Assembly: GCF_014646995.1 (NCBI RefSeq)
Contig: NZ_BMOI01000002.1
Coordinates: forward strand, 124,496-188,495
Direction of reading: 5' to 3'
Source of the DNA: Curtobacterium luteum
GTDB lineage: Bacteria; Actinomycetota; Actinomycetes; Actinomycetales; Microbacteriaceae
DNA: 64,000 nucleotides
The translations under genes and the position numbers were made by a program. Below are positions 25,546 to 35,182 of this stretch, in pieces (position 1 is the first letter of the stretch; the number at the start of each line of letters is the position of its first letter). A model generated the notes under the pieces. That model was not told where the DNA came from. It ran no database searches and was given only the letters and a program-made list of their open reading frames with translations.

Positions 25546-27861
25546 ATGACCGACTGGACAGCATCGTTCATCGCGAGCGACGACGACCTCGGGAGCGCAC
25601 CGATCCTGCGCCGGCAGTTCACCCTCGACGAGGGCCACGGCGCCGTGACCGCCGCGACGCTCGACGTCAGCGCACTCGGCGTCGTCGAGGCCTGGCTCGG
25701 CGGGCAGCGGGTGTCCGACCACCTGCTCGAACCCGGGTGGACGAGTTACGAGTGGCGCATCCGGGTCGCCTCCCACGACGTCACGCCGCACCTGGCCGAG
25801 ACGGCCGCGGGCGCCGACGCCGTGCTCGCGCTCATCCTCGGCAAGGGCTGGGCGGCGGGGCGCCTGGCGTGGGGCGGCGGGGGCGGCTGGTACGCCGACG
25901 AGGTCGCGGGCTTCGCGGAGCTGCGCATCGCCTTCGCGGACGGCCACGAGCAGCGGATCGGGACCGACGCCGACTGGCAGGCCCTGTCGAGCGCGATCAC
26001 CGCGGACCAGCTCTACGACGGCGAGGACGTCGACGGCAGACTGCGGGACGGCTCGTTCCTCGCCCCAGGACCGGTCACGGTGCCGAGCGTGGCGGGGCAC
26101 GAGGGCCGCACGAGCGGCGTGCACGTGGTCGACCTCGGCGATCGCGTGCTCGTGGCGGACACGGTGCCGCCGGTCCGGCCCCTCGCCGAGGTCGCGCCCG
26201 TCGCGGTGTGGACGAGTCCGGCGGGCGCGACGCTCGTCGACTTCGGGGTCAACCTCGTCGGCTGGGTCCGCGTCACCGCGAGCGGCGAGGCCGGCACCGT
26301 CCTGACGCTGCGGCACGCCGAGGTCCTCGAGCACGACGAGCTGGGGACGCGCCCGCTGCGCAGTGCGGAGGCGACCGACCGGTTCACCCTGAGCGGGAAC
26401 GGCGTCGAGGTGTTCGAGCCGCGCTTCACGTTCCACGGGTTCCGCTACGCCCAGGTCGACGGCTGGCCCGGCACGCTCGACGAGCTCCGCAGCGCACTCA
26501 CCGCCGTCCAGGTGGGCTCCGACCTCCGCCGGACCGGGACGTTCGCGAGCAGTCACGAGCTGCTGGACACCTTCCACGAGAACGTCGTCCGGGGCATGCA
26601 GGGCAACTTCCTCAGCGTCCCGACCGACTGCCCGCAGCGCGACGAACGGCTCGGGTGGACGGGCGACATCGCCGCGTTCGCACCGACGGCGTCCTACCTC
26701 TTCGACACGGGTGCCTTCCTCGGCGACTGGCTCCGGGACGTGTGGCTCGAGCAGCAGCACGCCGACGGGATCATCCCGTTCGTCGTGCCGGACGTGCTGA
26801 AGTACTCCCCCGCCGAGGACTTCCGCGACCCCGACGCGACCGCGCTGTGGTCGGACGCCGGGGTCTGGGTGCCCTGGACGCTGTACCAGGCGTACGGCGA
26901 CACCGCGGTGCTCGCGGAGCAGTTCCCGTCGATGGCCGCGCACGTCCGCCGGATCCGCTCGCTGCTGTCGCCCGAGGGGCTCTGGGACACGGTCTTCCAG
27001 TTCGGCGACTGGCTCGACCCGGACGCCCCGCCGGAGGACCCGGCCGCGGCGAAGGCGGACAAGGGCGTCGTCGCCACCGTGTGCGCGTACCGGTCCGCGA
27101 CGATCGCGGCAGACGCAGCGGAGGTGCTCGGCGGCCACGACGCGGAGGCGGCCGAGTTCCGGGAACTCGCCACGGACCTCCAGGCCGCGTTCCGGGAGCA
27201 CTACCTGCAGGACGACGGCCGCATCCGCTCCGACTGCACCACCGTCTACACGCTGGCGATCGTGTTCGGGATCCTCGACCCCGAGGACGAGCAGCGAGCG
27301 GGCGACCGGCTCGCCGAACTCGCGGCTGCCGCCGGGTACCGGATCTCGACGGGCTTCGCCGGGACGCCGTTCATCACCGACGCGCTGACGCGGACGGGCC
27401 ACCTCGAGGACGCCTACCGACTGCTCCTGCAGACCGAGTGCCCGTCGTGGCTGTACCCGGTGACGATGGGCGCGACGACGGTCTGGGAGCGGTGGGACTC
27501 GATGCTGCCGGACGGGACGATCAACCCCGGCCAGATGACCTCGTTCAACCACTACGCCCTCGGGGCCGTGGCGGACTGGATGCACCGCGTCGTGGGCGGA
27601 CTGTCCGCACTCACCCCGGGCTACGGGGAAGTCCTGGTCGCGCCGCAGCCGGGCGGGAGCTTGACATGGGCCGCGACGTCGCTCGAGACCCGGCACGGGC
27701 TGATGGCCGTGCGGTGGGACCTCGTCGACGGCGACCTCGTCGTCCGGGCGACGGTGCCGGAGGGTGTCTCGGCCACCGTACGGCTGCCGGGGCTCGAGGA
27801 GCGGCGGGTCGGGGGCGGGGAGCACGAGTTCCGCGCTCCGGTGGCGGTGCCGGCGGGCTAG
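25546..27861 (+). CDS. Alpha-L-rhamnosidase, glycoside hydrolase family 78
   Basis: A 771-residue enzyme without signal peptide, so cytoplasmic. The N-terminal beta domains (about 1-300) are followed by the (alpha/alpha)6 catalytic barrel with the family hallmark TDCPQRDERLGWTGD near residue 365. The acidic VWERWDSMLPDGTINPGQM and SFNHYALGAVADWMHR segments follow, then a C-terminal beta domain (LTPGYGEVLVAPQPGG). It releases L-rhamnose from imported glycosides. AAAGGA precedes the ATG. It is last in the LacI-controlled ABC operon, matching transport to hydrolysis. Confidence 0.93.
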   Translation: MTDWTASFIASDDDLGSAPILRRQFTLDEGHGAVTAATLDVSALGVVEAWLGGQRVSDHLLEPGWTSYEWRIRVASHDVTPHLAETAAGADAVLALILGKGWAAGRLAWGGGGGWYADEVAGFAELRIAFADGHEQRIGTDADWQALSSAITADQLYDGEDVDGRLRDGSFLAPGPVTVPSVAGHEGRTSGVHVVDLGDRVLVADTVPPVRPLAEVAPVAVWTSPAGATLVDFGVNLVGWVRVTASGEAGTVLTLRHAEVLEHDELGTRPLRSAEATDRFTLSGNGVEVFEPRFTFHGFRYAQVDGWPGTLDELRSALTAVQVGSDLRRTGTFASSHELLDTFHENVVRGMQGNFLSVPTDCPQRDERLGWTGDIAAFAPTASYLFDTGAFLGDWLRDVWLEQQHADGIIPFVVPDVLKYSPAEDFRDPDATALWSDAGVWVPWTLYQAYGDTAVLAEQFPSMAAHVRRIRSLLSPEGLWDTVFQFGDWLDPDAPPEDPAAAKADKGVVATVCAYRSATIAADAAEVLGGHDAEAAEFRELATDLQAAFREHYLQDDGRIRSDCTTVYTLAIVFGILDPEDEQRAGDRLAELAAAAGYRISTGFAGTPFITDALTRTGHLEDAYRLLLQTECPSWLYPVTMGATTVWERWDSMLPDGTINPGQMTSFNHYALGAVADWMHRVVGGLSALTPGYGEVLVAPQPGGSLTWAATSLETRHGLMAVRWDLVDGDLVVRATVPEGVSATVRLPGLEERRVGGGEHEFRAPVAVPAG

Positions 27862-27908
27862 TGCCCGGGACGGGTTGCGCCCGGCGGCGCCGCCCCGCCC
27901 CTCGTCGC

Positions 27909-27965
27909 ACCACGTTCCCGACGTCGAACCACGCCCAGCATCCGGTTCGATGTCGGCGACGTGGT
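27909..27965. terminator. Imperfect hairpin after the rhamnosidase gene
   Basis: 22-bp arms (27909-27930, 27944-27965) pair with 19 matches around a 13-nt loop, about 48 bp after the stop. Likely a terminator separating the ABC/rhamnosidase operon from the rhamnose isomerase operon. Confidence 0.6.
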
Positions 27966-27988
27966 TCGTACCGACCCGGGCTCCGCGC

Positions 27989-28030
27989 TTGCGCGCCGCA
28001 CCGGCCCCGCGTACATTATGAAACGATTCA
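27989..28030 (+). promoter_or_regulatory. Promoter and LacI-type operator of the rhamnose catabolic operon
   Basis: TTGCGC (27989-27994), a 17-nt spacer and TACATT (28012-28017) form the promoter. TGAAACGATTCA (28019-28030) follows immediately, covering the start site. The same operator in reverse lies at the permease promoter (19431-19442). Confidence 0.8.
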
Positions 28031-28052
28031 ATCGCCACGAGGAAGTGACACG

Positions 28053-29222
28053 ATGACCACAGCAGCCTTCGGCACCATCGCCGACCAACTGGGACGGCAG
28101 GCGATCGAACTGCCCAGCTGGGCGTTCGGCAACTCCGGCACCCGCTTCAAGGTCTTCTCGACGCCGGGCACACCGCGTGACCCCTACGAGAAGATCGCCG
28201 ACGCCGCCCAGGTCCACCGGTACACGGGCCTCGCACCGACCGTGGCTCTCCACATCCCGTGGGACCTCGTGGACGACTTCGCCGACCTCCGCCGGCACGC
28301 CGAGGAGCACGGTGTGCAGCTCGGCACCATCAACTCGAACACCTTCCAGGACGACGACTACAAGTTCGGCGCCCTGACCCACGTCGACGAGGCGATCCGG
28401 CAGAAGGCGATCGACCACCACCTGCAGTGCATCGACGTCATGCACGAGACGGGCTCGCGCGACCTCAAGATCTGGCTCGCCGAGGGGTCGAACTACCCCG
28501 GCCAGGAGGACATGCGCTCCCGCCAGGACCGCCTGCACGACTCGCTCTCGACCATCTACGACCGGCTCGGCGACGACCAGCGCCTCGTGCTCGAGTACAA
28601 GTTCTTCGAGCCGTCGTTCTACCACACGGACGTCCCGGACTGGGGCACGAGCTACGTGCAGACGGCGGCGCTCGGCGACAAGGCGATGGTGTGCCTCGAC
28701 ACCGGGCACCACGCCCCCGGCACGAACATCGAGTTCATCGTGATGCAGCTCCTCCGGCTCGGGAAGCTCGGCAGCTTCGACTTCAACTCGCGCTTCTACG
28801 CCGACGACGACCTCATCGTGGGTGCGGCTGACCCGTTCCAGCTGTTCCGGATCCTCGTCGAGGTCGTCCGCGGTGGCGGGTACGACAACCCGGACGTCGC
28901 GTTCATGCTCGATCAGTGCCACAACGTCGAGGACAAGATCCCCGGGCAGATCCGCTCGGTGCTCAACGTGCAGGAGATGACCGCCCGGGCGCTGCTCCTC
29001 GACCGCGTCGCGCTGACCGCAGCGCAGGAGGCGCACGACGTCCTCGGTGCGAACGAGGTCTTCATGGACGCGTTCCAGACGGACGTCCGTGCCGACCTCG
29101 CCGCGTGGCGCGAGTCCCGCGGACTGCCCGCGAACCCGATGCGCGCGTACCTCGACTCCGGGTACCAGCAGCAGATCGCCGAGGACCGTGTCGGCGGCGT
29201 CCAAGCCGGATGGGGTGCGTGA
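28053..29222 (+). CDS. rhaI: L-rhamnose isomerase (RhaI type)
   Basis: A 389-residue TIM-barrel isomerase converting L-rhamnose to L-rhamnulose. Metal-site segments of the RhaI family are present: RLVLEYKFFEPSFYHTD, MVCLDTGHHAPGTNIE and SFDFNSRFYADDDLIVG. It is the Pseudomonas stutzeri/actinobacterial type rather than the E. coli RhaA type. GAGGAAG precedes the ATG. It is first in an operon with the bifunctional aldolase-dehydrogenase, rhamnulokinase and lactate dehydrogenase genes. Confidence 0.95.
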   Translation: MTTAAFGTIADQLGRQAIELPSWAFGNSGTRFKVFSTPGTPRDPYEKIADAAQVHRYTGLAPTVALHIPWDLVDDFADLRRHAEEHGVQLGTINSNTFQDDDYKFGALTHVDEAIRQKAIDHHLQCIDVMHETGSRDLKIWLAEGSNYPGQEDMRSRQDRLHDSLSTIYDRLGDDQRLVLEYKFFEPSFYHTDVPDWGTSYVQTAALGDKAMVCLDTGHHAPGTNIEFIVMQLLRLGKLGSFDFNSRFYADDDLIVGAADPFQLFRILVEVVRGGGYDNPDVAFMLDQCHNVEDKIPGQIRSVLNVQEMTARALLLDRVALTAAQEAHDVLGANEVFMDAFQTDVRADLAAWRESRGLPANPMRAYLDSGYQQQIAEDRVGGVQAGWGA

Positions 29223-29226
29223 ACCG

Positions 29227-31329
29227 ATGACGACGAACAGCCTGGAGGCACGGGTGGACCCCGCAACGCACGGCGCGACGCCGCACCCCACGACAGCAGA
29301 CGAGACCGTCAGCGCGCTCATCGCGCGCTCGAACGCGCTCGGCTCCGACCCGCGGATCACGAACTACGCGGGCGGCAACACGTCCGCGAAGGGCACCGAC
29401 ACCGACCCGGTCACCGGCGAGGCCGTCGAGCTGCTCTGGGTGAAGGGCTCCGGGGGCGACCTCGGCACCCTCACGCCGTCAGGGCTGGCCGTCCTGCGGT
29501 TCGACCGCGTCCGTGCACTGCGCGGCGTCTACCCGGGTGTCGACCGCGAGGACGAGATGGTCGCCGCGTTCGACCACACCCTGTTCGGCAAGGGCGGCGC
29601 GGCACCGTCGATCGACACCGCGATGCACGCACTCGTCGACGCCGCCCACGTCGACCACCTGCACCCGGACGCCGGCATCGCCATCGCGACCGCCGCCGAC
29701 GGCCCGGAACTCACCGAGCGGATCTTCGGCGACAAGGTCGTCTGGGTGCCCTGGCGGCGACCGGGCTTCCAGCTCGGCCTCGACATCGCCGCCATCCAGG
29801 AGCAGCACCCCGAGGCGATCGGCACGATCCTCGGCGGCCACGGCATCACCGCCTGGGGTTCGACGTCCGAGGAGACAGAAGCGAACTCGCGGTGGATCAT
29901 CGACACCGCTGAGCAGTACATCGCCGAACACGGGAAGGACCAGCCGTTCGGCCCCGTCCGCCCCGGCTTCGAGGCGCTGCCCGAGACCGAGCGGCGCGCC
30001 CGTGCCGCCGCACTCGCACCGACCATCCGCGGGATAGCGGGGCACGACAAGCCGGTCGTCGGACACGTCACGGACAGCGACGTCGTCCTCGACTTCCTGG
30101 CGTCCTCGCGCGCGGAGGAGCTGGCGGCGCTCGGCACGAGCTGCCCGGACCACTTCCTCCGCACCAAGGTGAAGCCGCTCATCCTCGACCTGCCCGCGAC
30201 GGCGACCGTCGAGGAGCAGACGGCACGCCTGCGGGAGCTGCACGAGGCGTACCGGGTCGACTACCAGGCGTACTACGACCGGCACGCCACCCCGGACAGT
30301 CCGGCGATCCGGGGCGCCGACCCGCTCGTCGTGCTGGTGCCCGGCGTCGGGATGTTCTCGTACGGCAAGGACGCCCAGACCGCCCGCGTCGCCGGCGAGT
30401 TCTACACGAACGCGATCAACGTCATGCGGGGCGCCGAGGCGCTCAGCACCTACGCACCCATCGACGAGTCCGAGAAGTTCCGCATCGAGTACTGGGCGCT
30501 CGAGGAGGCGAAGCTCCAGCGCTTGCCGAAGCCGAAGCCACTGGCGACCCGCATCGCGCTGGTCACCGGGGCCGCGTCGGGCATCGGCAAGGCGATCGCG
30601 AAGCGCCTCGCCGCCGAGGGCGCCTCGGTCGTCGTCGCCGACCTCGACCTCGCCAAGGCACAGGACGCAGCTGCCGAGATCGGCAGCCCGGACCAGGCCA
30701 TCGGTGTCGTCGCGAACGTCACGAGCGCCGAGGCGATCGACCAGGCGATCCAGGCGACGCTGCTGCACTTCGGCGGCCTCGACCTCGTCGTCAACAACGC
30801 CGGGTTGAGCCTCAGCAAGAGCCTGCTGGAGACCACCGAGCAGGACTGGGACCTGCAGCACGACGTCATGGCGAAGGGTTCGTTCCTGGTGTCGAAGGCC
30901 GCGGCGAAGGTCCTCATCGAGCAGGGCCTCGGCGGCGACATCGTCTACATCTCCTCGAAGAACTCGGTCTTCGCCGGCCCGAACAACATCGCGTACTCCG
31001 CCACGAAGGCCGACCAGGCCCACCAGGTGCGGCTGCTCGCGGCCGAGCTGGGCGAGCACGGCATCCGCGTCAACGGCATCAACCCCGACGGCGTCGTCCG
31101 AGGCTCCGGCATCTTCGCGTCGGGCTGGGGTGCGAACCGGGCGAAGACGTACGGTGTCGACGAGCAGGACCTCGGGAAGTTCTACGCGCAGCGCACGATC
31201 CTGAAGCGCGAGGTCGTGCCGGAGAACGTCGCCAACGCCGTGTACGCCATCTGCACGTCCGACTTCTCCCACACCACCGGGCTGCACGTGCCCGTCGACG
31301 CCGGCGTGGCCGCGGCGTTCCTGCGGTAG
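29227..31329 (+). CDS. rhaD: Bifunctional rhamnulose-1-phosphate aldolase/L-lactaldehyde dehydrogenase (RhaD-RhaE fusion)
   Basis: A 700-residue fusion. The N-terminal class II aldolase domain has the nucleotide-like YAGGNTSAKG and zinc-binding HVDHLHPDAGI segments. The C-terminal short-chain dehydrogenase has LVTGAASGIGKAIAKRL and the YSATK catalytic pair. The aldolase cleaves L-rhamnulose-1-P to DHAP and L-lactaldehyde; the dehydrogenase half is known in this fusion (RhaEW/RhaDE) to oxidise lactaldehyde to L-lactate. ATG at 29227 starts four bases after the isomerase stop. It matches the lactate dehydrogenase gene at the operon end. Confidence 0.94.
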   Translation: MTTNSLEARVDPATHGATPHPTTADETVSALIARSNALGSDPRITNYAGGNTSAKGTDTDPVTGEAVELLWVKGSGGDLGTLTPSGLAVLRFDRVRALRGVYPGVDREDEMVAAFDHTLFGKGGAAPSIDTAMHALVDAAHVDHLHPDAGIAIATAADGPELTERIFGDKVVWVPWRRPGFQLGLDIAAIQEQHPEAIGTILGGHGITAWGSTSEETEANSRWIIDTAEQYIAEHGKDQPFGPVRPGFEALPETERRARAAALAPTIRGIAGHDKPVVGHVTDSDVVLDFLASSRAEELAALGTSCPDHFLRTKVKPLILDLPATATVEEQTARLRELHEAYRVDYQAYYDRHATPDSPAIRGADPLVVLVPGVGMFSYGKDAQTARVAGEFYTNAINVMRGAEALSTYAPIDESEKFRIEYWALEEAKLQRLPKPKPLATRIALVTGAASGIGKAIAKRLAAEGASVVVADLDLAKAQDAAAEIGSPDQAIGVVANVTSAEAIDQAIQATLLHFGGLDLVVNNAGLSLSKSLLETTEQDWDLQHDVMAKGSFLVSKAAAKVLIEQGLGGDIVYISSKNSVFAGPNNIAYSATKADQAHQVRLLAAELGEHGIRVNGINPDGVVRGSGIFASGWGANRAKTYGVDEQDLGKFYAQRTILKREVVPENVANAVYAICTSDFSHTTGLHVPVDAGVAAAFLR

Positions 31330-31337
31330 GCGACGCC

Positions 31338-32801
31338 ATGACGAACAGCGGCAGCGTGGCCGCGGTCGACCTCGGTGCGACCAGCGGCCGGGTCATCGTC
31401 GGTCACGTGGACCGGGACGGCGTCCGGACCGAGCCCGTGGCCCGGTTCCCGAACGGTCCGGTCGCCCTGCACGAACGCGGTCGGGACGCCCTGCACTGGG
31501 ACGTCGTCGAGCTGTACCGGCAGGTCGTGGCGGGGATCGAGCGTGCGAGGGCCGCGCACCCGGACCTCGCGAGCATCGGGATCGACTCCTGGGCCGTCGA
31601 CTACGGGCTCCTCCGCGAGGGCCGGCTGCTCGGTCTGCCCTCCCACTACCGGGACGCCCGCCACGAGCAGGGGGTCTCGCGGGTGCAGGCGCGGGTGTCC
31701 GCAGCGGAGCTGTACGAGCGCAACGGGCTGCAGCACCTGTCCTTCAACACCGTGTTCCAGCTCGCTGCGGACCCGGACGCGCACCTCGCCGACCGCGTCC
31801 TGCTCGTCCCCGACCTCCTCGGTTCCTGGCTGACCGGCGTCGAGGCCGCCGAGCGGACGAACGCATCGACCACGGGCCTGCTCAGCGCGACCACCCGCGA
31901 GTGGGACCCGGCCCTGGTCGCCGCCACGGGCCTCCCGGCCGAGCTGCTGCCTACGCTCCGTGACCCGGGCGACCGACTCGGCACCCTGCTGCCGTCCCTC
32001 GGCGGAGACGTGCCGGTCACGCTCGTCGGCTCGCACGACACGGCCTCGGCGGTCGTCGCGGTCCCCGCGACCGACCCGGACGTCGCGTACATCTCGTCGG
32101 GCACGTGGTCGCTGGTCGGCATGGAACTCGATGCACCGGTCCTGACGGACGCGGCGCGCGACGCGAACTGCACGAACGAGGGAGGCGTCGACGGCCGGGT
32201 CCGGTTCCTCAAGAACGTCTCCGGACTGTGGCTGCTGTCCGAGAGCGTCCGCAGCTGGGAACGGGGCGGCGAGACGATCGACCTGGAGGCGCTGCTCGCC
32301 GCCGCCGCGGACGTCACCGCTCCGGTCCCGGTCTTCGACGTCGGCGACCACGCGTTCGCCGCCCCCGGGGACGTGCCGGCCAGGATCACCGCGTGGTGCG
32401 CCGCACGGGGACGCACCGCGCCGGCGAGCCGCGCCGAGTTCGTGCGGTCGATCCTCGAGTCGCTGGCCGCCGCGTACGCGTCGACACTGCAGACCATCAT
32501 CGACGTCACCGGCAAGGAAGTCCGGGCCGTGCACGTCGTCGGCGGCGGATCGCAGAACCGCCTGCTGTGCCAGCTCACGGCGGACCGGACCGGCCTCCCA
32601 GTGCTCGCCGGACCCGTGGAGGCGACCGCGCTCGGCAACGTGCTCGTCCAGGCGCGCAGTCTCGGCCTCGCCGGGCTCGGGGGTGCATCGTTGGAGGCAC
32701 TCCGCCACGTCGTCGCCCGGACGGTCGACCCAGTCCGCTACACCCCCGCTCCGGGCTCCGACGCCCGGTCCCACCGCACCACCGTCAGGAGCCACGCATG
32801 A
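31338..32801 (+). CDS. rhaB: Rhamnulokinase
   Basis: A 487-residue FGGY kinase with N-terminal [16 protein letters not shown] (the RhaB-type phosphate loop), [23 protein letters not shown], the [12 protein letters not shown] hinge and [16 protein letters not shown] near the C-terminus. It phosphorylates L-rhamnulose at C1. It follows the aldolase gene by eight bases and overlaps the lactate dehydrogenase start (ATGA), so the four genes are one transcript. Confidence 0.95.
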   Translation: MTNSGSVAAVDLGATSGRVIVGHVDRDGVRTEPVARFPNGPVALHERGRDALHWDVVELYRQVVAGIERARAAHPDLASIGIDSWAVDYGLLREGRLLGLPSHYRDARHEQGVSRVQARVSAAELYERNGLQHLSFNTVFQLAADPDAHLADRVLLVPDLLGSWLTGVEAAERTNASTTGLLSATTREWDPALVAATGLPAELLPTLRDPGDRLGTLLPSLGGDVPVTLVGSHDTASAVVAVPATDPDVAYISSGTWSLVGMELDAPVLTDAARDANCTNEGGVDGRVRFLKNVSGLWLLSESVRSWERGGETIDLEALLAAAADVTAPVPVFDVGDHAFAAPGDVPARITAWCAARGRTAPASRAEFVRSILESLAAAYASTLQTIIDVTGKEVRAVHVVGGGSQNRLLCQLTADRTGLPVLAGPVEATALGNVLVQARSLGLAGLGGASLEALRHVVARTVDPVRYTPAPGSDARSHRTTVRSHA

Positions 32802-34120
32802 CCACCACCGACGACCAACACCGTGTCGACCCCGCCACGGGAGCGCCCGCGGCGTCCACCGGTCCGGCGTCCGCGGCACGGACCCGCGTCGTGCGGCAGA
32901 TCCCGAAGGTGCGGGACTTGGCGCCGTTGCTGCAGTTCAAGAAGCCCACGCTGCCGGGCCGGCGGCAGCGCCTGGACTCCGCGCTGACGATCTGGGACCT
33001 CCGAGCGATCGCTGCCCGGCGCACCCCTCGTGCGGCGTTCGACTACACCGAGGGCGCCGCCGAGGCCGAGATCAGCCTCGCCCGGGCACGGCAGGCGTTC
33101 GAGGACATCGAGTTCACCCCCGCGATCCTCCGCGACGTGTCCCACGTCGACACGTCCCGGCATGTGTTGGGGGCGCCGACCGCGCTGCCGTTCGGGATCG
33201 CCCCCACCGGCTTCACCCGGATGATGCAGACCGAGGGCGAACGCGCCGGCGCACGCGCCGCCGGACGCGCCGGCATACCGTTCAGCCTGTCGACGATGGG
33301 CACCACCGCCATCGAGGACGTCAAGGCCGCGAACCCGCACGGCCGGAACTGGTTCCAGCTCTACATGTGGAAGGACCGCGACAAGAGCATGGCGCTCGTC
33401 GACCGGGCAGCGAGAGCCGGGTTCGACACGCTGCTGGTCACCGTCGACGTCCCCGTCGCCGGGGCCCGGCTGCGCGACAAGCGCAACGGCTTCTCGATCC
33501 CGCCACAGCTGGGTGTGAAGACGATCGTCAACGCGATCCCCCGGCCGTGGTGGTGGTTCGACTTCCTCACCACCGAACCCCTCGCGTTCGCGTCCCTCGA
33601 CCGCTGGTCCGGCACCGTCGGCGAACTCCTCGACCACATGTTCGACCCCACCGTCACCTACGAGGACCTCGCATGGATCCGGGACCAATGGCCCGGCAAG
33701 GTCGTCGTCAAGGGCGTCCAATCCCTCGACGACGCCAAACGGTTGACGGCGATGGGCGTCGACGGGATCACCCTGTCCAACCACGGCGGCCGGCAGCTGG
33801 ACCGCGCACCCGTGCCGTTCCACCTGTTGCCGTCCGTGGTGAAGGAAGTCGGCGCGGACACGGAGGTGCACCTCGACACCGGCATCATGTCCGGCGCGGA
33901 CATCATCGCCGCCATCGCCCTCGGCGCGAAGTTCACGATGGTCGGCCGCGCCTACCTCTACGGGCTCATGGCCGGCGGCGAAGCCGGCGTCGACCGCATG
34001 ATCCAGATCCTCTCCGACCAGATCGAACGCACCATGCGCCTGCTCGGCGTCGCCACCCTCGACGAACTCCGACCCGGACACGTCACCCAACTCCAACGCC
34101 TCACACCCATCCCACGCTGA
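32798..34120 (+). CDS. lldD: FMN-dependent L-lactate dehydrogenase/alpha-hydroxy acid oxidase
   Basis: A 440-residue flavoenzyme of the LldD/glycolate oxidase family with [15 protein letters not shown], the FMN-binding [21 protein letters not shown] and the catalytic [10 protein letters not shown] (His and Arg). It oxidises L-lactate to pyruvate, with electrons passing to the respiratory chain. The start overlaps rhaB (ATGA). In this operon it would consume L-lactate made by the aldolase/dehydrogenase fusion (inference). The 3' two-thirds uses C-ending and CAA/CGA/GAA codons more than neighbours do, hinting at a different origin. Confidence 0.93.
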   Translation: MTTTDDQHRVDPATGAPAASTGPASAARTRVVRQIPKVRDLAPLLQFKKPTLPGRRQRLDSALTIWDLRAIAARRTPRAAFDYTEGAAEAEISLARARQAFEDIEFTPAILRDVSHVDTSRHVLGAPTALPFGIAPTGFTRMMQTEGERAGARAAGRAGIPFSLSTMGTTAIEDVKAANPHGRNWFQLYMWKDRDKSMALVDRAARAGFDTLLVTVDVPVAGARLRDKRNGFSIPPQLGVKTIVNAIPRPWWWFDFLTTEPLAFASLDRWSGTVGELLDHMFDPTVTYEDLAWIRDQWPGKVVVKGVQSLDDAKRLTAMGVDGITLSNHGGRQLDRAPVPFHLLPSVVKEVGADTEVHLDTGIMSGADIIAAIALGAKFTMVGRAYLYGLMAGGEAGVDRMIQILSDQIERTMRLLGVATLDELRPGHVTQLQRLTPIPR

Positions 34121-34151
34121 CCCGGTGCCCCGGTGCCCCGGTGCCCCGGTG
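34120..34151. repeat. 8-bp tandem repeat (CCCCGGTG) x4 right after the lldD stop
   Basis: Units start at 34120 (one mismatch), 34128, 34136 and 34144, immediately following the TGA. Another case of short tandem duplication at a gene end in this window. Confidence 0.85.
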
Positions 34152-34190
34152 ACCGGATCGTGACCCGTACCGCCGGCTGACCGTGGTGTC

Positions 34191-34631
34191 ATGGGGCGCA
34201 TGGGGTGGAGAACGACGCGGACGGTGACGGTGGCGGCACTCGTCGTGGCGCTCGGGGTGTCGAGCGCGGGGTGCTCCGCGGTCAGCAGCAGCGCGGGGTC
34301 GTGCGCCGCGAAGGAGATCCGTCTCGGTGACTCGGACCTCCGCCCCGGCGGGCAGGTCACGCTCAGCGTCGACTGGATGTGGCAGACGTGCGAGGACACC
34401 GGCGGGACGCCTCGCGCCTCGGATGACGTCGCGGTGACGATCACGCCGGCCTCGACGGGGCGGGCGGTCGTGCTCGGGCGTCCGACGCCGGAGGGGTCGC
34501 GCTTCCGGGTGGCGGGTCGGTTCGAGCTGCCCGACGACCTGCCGTCGGGAGACGCCGTGCTCGGGGTGCACAGCACGGTCGGGGACCGCGCGGGCGCGGA
34601 CGTTCCGGTGACGATCGCCGCAACGGGCTGA
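34191..34631 (+). CDS. Small lipoprotein of unknown function
   Basis: A 146-residue protein with an Arg-rich start, hydrophobic helix and lipobox SSAGC around residue 27. The mature domain holds two further cysteines (in SCAAKE and QTCEDT) and a beta-rich pattern ending VPVTIAA, like an immunoglobulin-type domain. Exported and membrane-anchored. An alternative ATG lies at 34200. I do not recognise a family. It stands alone between the rhamnose operon and a toxin-antitoxin pair. Confidence 0.75.
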   Translation: MGRMGWRTTRTVTVAALVVALGVSSAGCSAVSSSAGSCAAKEIRLGDSDLRPGGQVTLSVDWMWQTCEDTGGTPRASDDVAVTITPASTGRAVVLGRPTPEGSRFRVAGRFELPDDLPSGDAVLGVHSTVGDRAGADVPVTIAATG

Positions 34632-34650
34632 ACCGGTGCGGGACCGGACG

Positions 34651-34926
34651 TCAGCGGTACACGTCGTGTCGGTGTCCGATGGTCAGGACGAGCACGACCA
34701 ACCGATCATCAAGGACCTCGTAGACGACCCGGTGGTCCCCCACGCGGACACGCAGTTCTCCGGGTCTGCCGACGAGTGCGGTCATGCCGGGCGGACGTGG
34801 GTTGGTCTGCAGGAGGACGAGCGCGGCGAGGATCCGGCGCTGCACCGGTCGATCGAGCTTGCCGAGGGTCTTCGCGGCACGTTTCGTCAACTCGACGGCG
34901 TACCGAGGTGGTGCAGCCTCAGTCAA
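34651..34926 (-). CDS. RelE/ParE-family toxin
   Basis: A 91-residue protein of the RelE superfamily: YAVELTKRAAKTLGKLDRPVQ, RRILAALVLL, LRVRVGDHRVVYEV and a C-terminal VLTIGHRHDVYR, where the basic and tyrosine residues act in mRNA cleavage by ribosome-bound RelE proteins. No ATG or GTG fits; the TTG at 34926 overlaps the antitoxin gene end by 8 bp, giving a standard antitoxin-toxin arrangement. Co-transcribed with the Phd-type antitoxin. Confidence 0.88.
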   Translation of the reverse strand: MTEAAPPRYAVELTKRAAKTLGKLDRPVQRRILAALVLLQTNPRPPGMTALVGRPGELRVRVGDHRVVYEVLDDRLVVLVLTIGHRHDVYR

Positions 34927-35182
34927 GCTCGATCCCGAGCTCCCGCGCGACGTCCGCGAGCGGCAGCGTCTCCGGGTCGTCCTCGAGCTCGGCGCGGACA
35001 GCGTCGACCGCGGCTCGGTCGATCGCGTCGTCCAGCGCGGCGAGCGCCCGGTGCGCCAGGTCGGCATCGAGGACGACGACCTGTTCACGACCGCGGATCG
35101 TGATGCCGACGGGCTCGCGGTGTGCATGGTTGAGGAGGTCGGACCACCGCTGTCGAGCCTCACTGGCCGGGAGGGAGTACAT
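34919..35182 (-). CDS. Phd/YefM-family antitoxin
   Basis: An 87-residue protein: N-terminal Phd DNA-binding fold (MYSLPASEARQRWSDLLNHA, then EPVGITIRGREQVVVL) and an acidic C-terminal tail (ELEDDPETLPLADVARELG) that would wrap the toxin. ATG at 35182 directly follows a palindromic promoter; a TTG at 35218 is possible but lies in the -35 box. It neutralises the RelE-type toxin and represses the operon. Confidence 0.88.
   Translation of the reverse strand: MYSLPASEARQRWSDLLNHAHREPVGITIRGREQVVVLDADLAHRALAALDDAIDRAAVDAVRAELEDDPETLPLADVARELGIELD

Noticed and set aside
25363..28038. Very long minus-strand open frame opposite the rhamnosidase gene
   Set aside because: Low-complexity Arg/Gly/Val composition and no motif; the plus-strand GH78 enzyme explains the region.
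34651..35163. A 170-residue reading of the toxin gene with a long N-terminal extension
   Set aside because: The extra part is antisense-like, Arg/Ser-rich and lies within the antitoxin gene; RelE proteins are about 85-95 residues.
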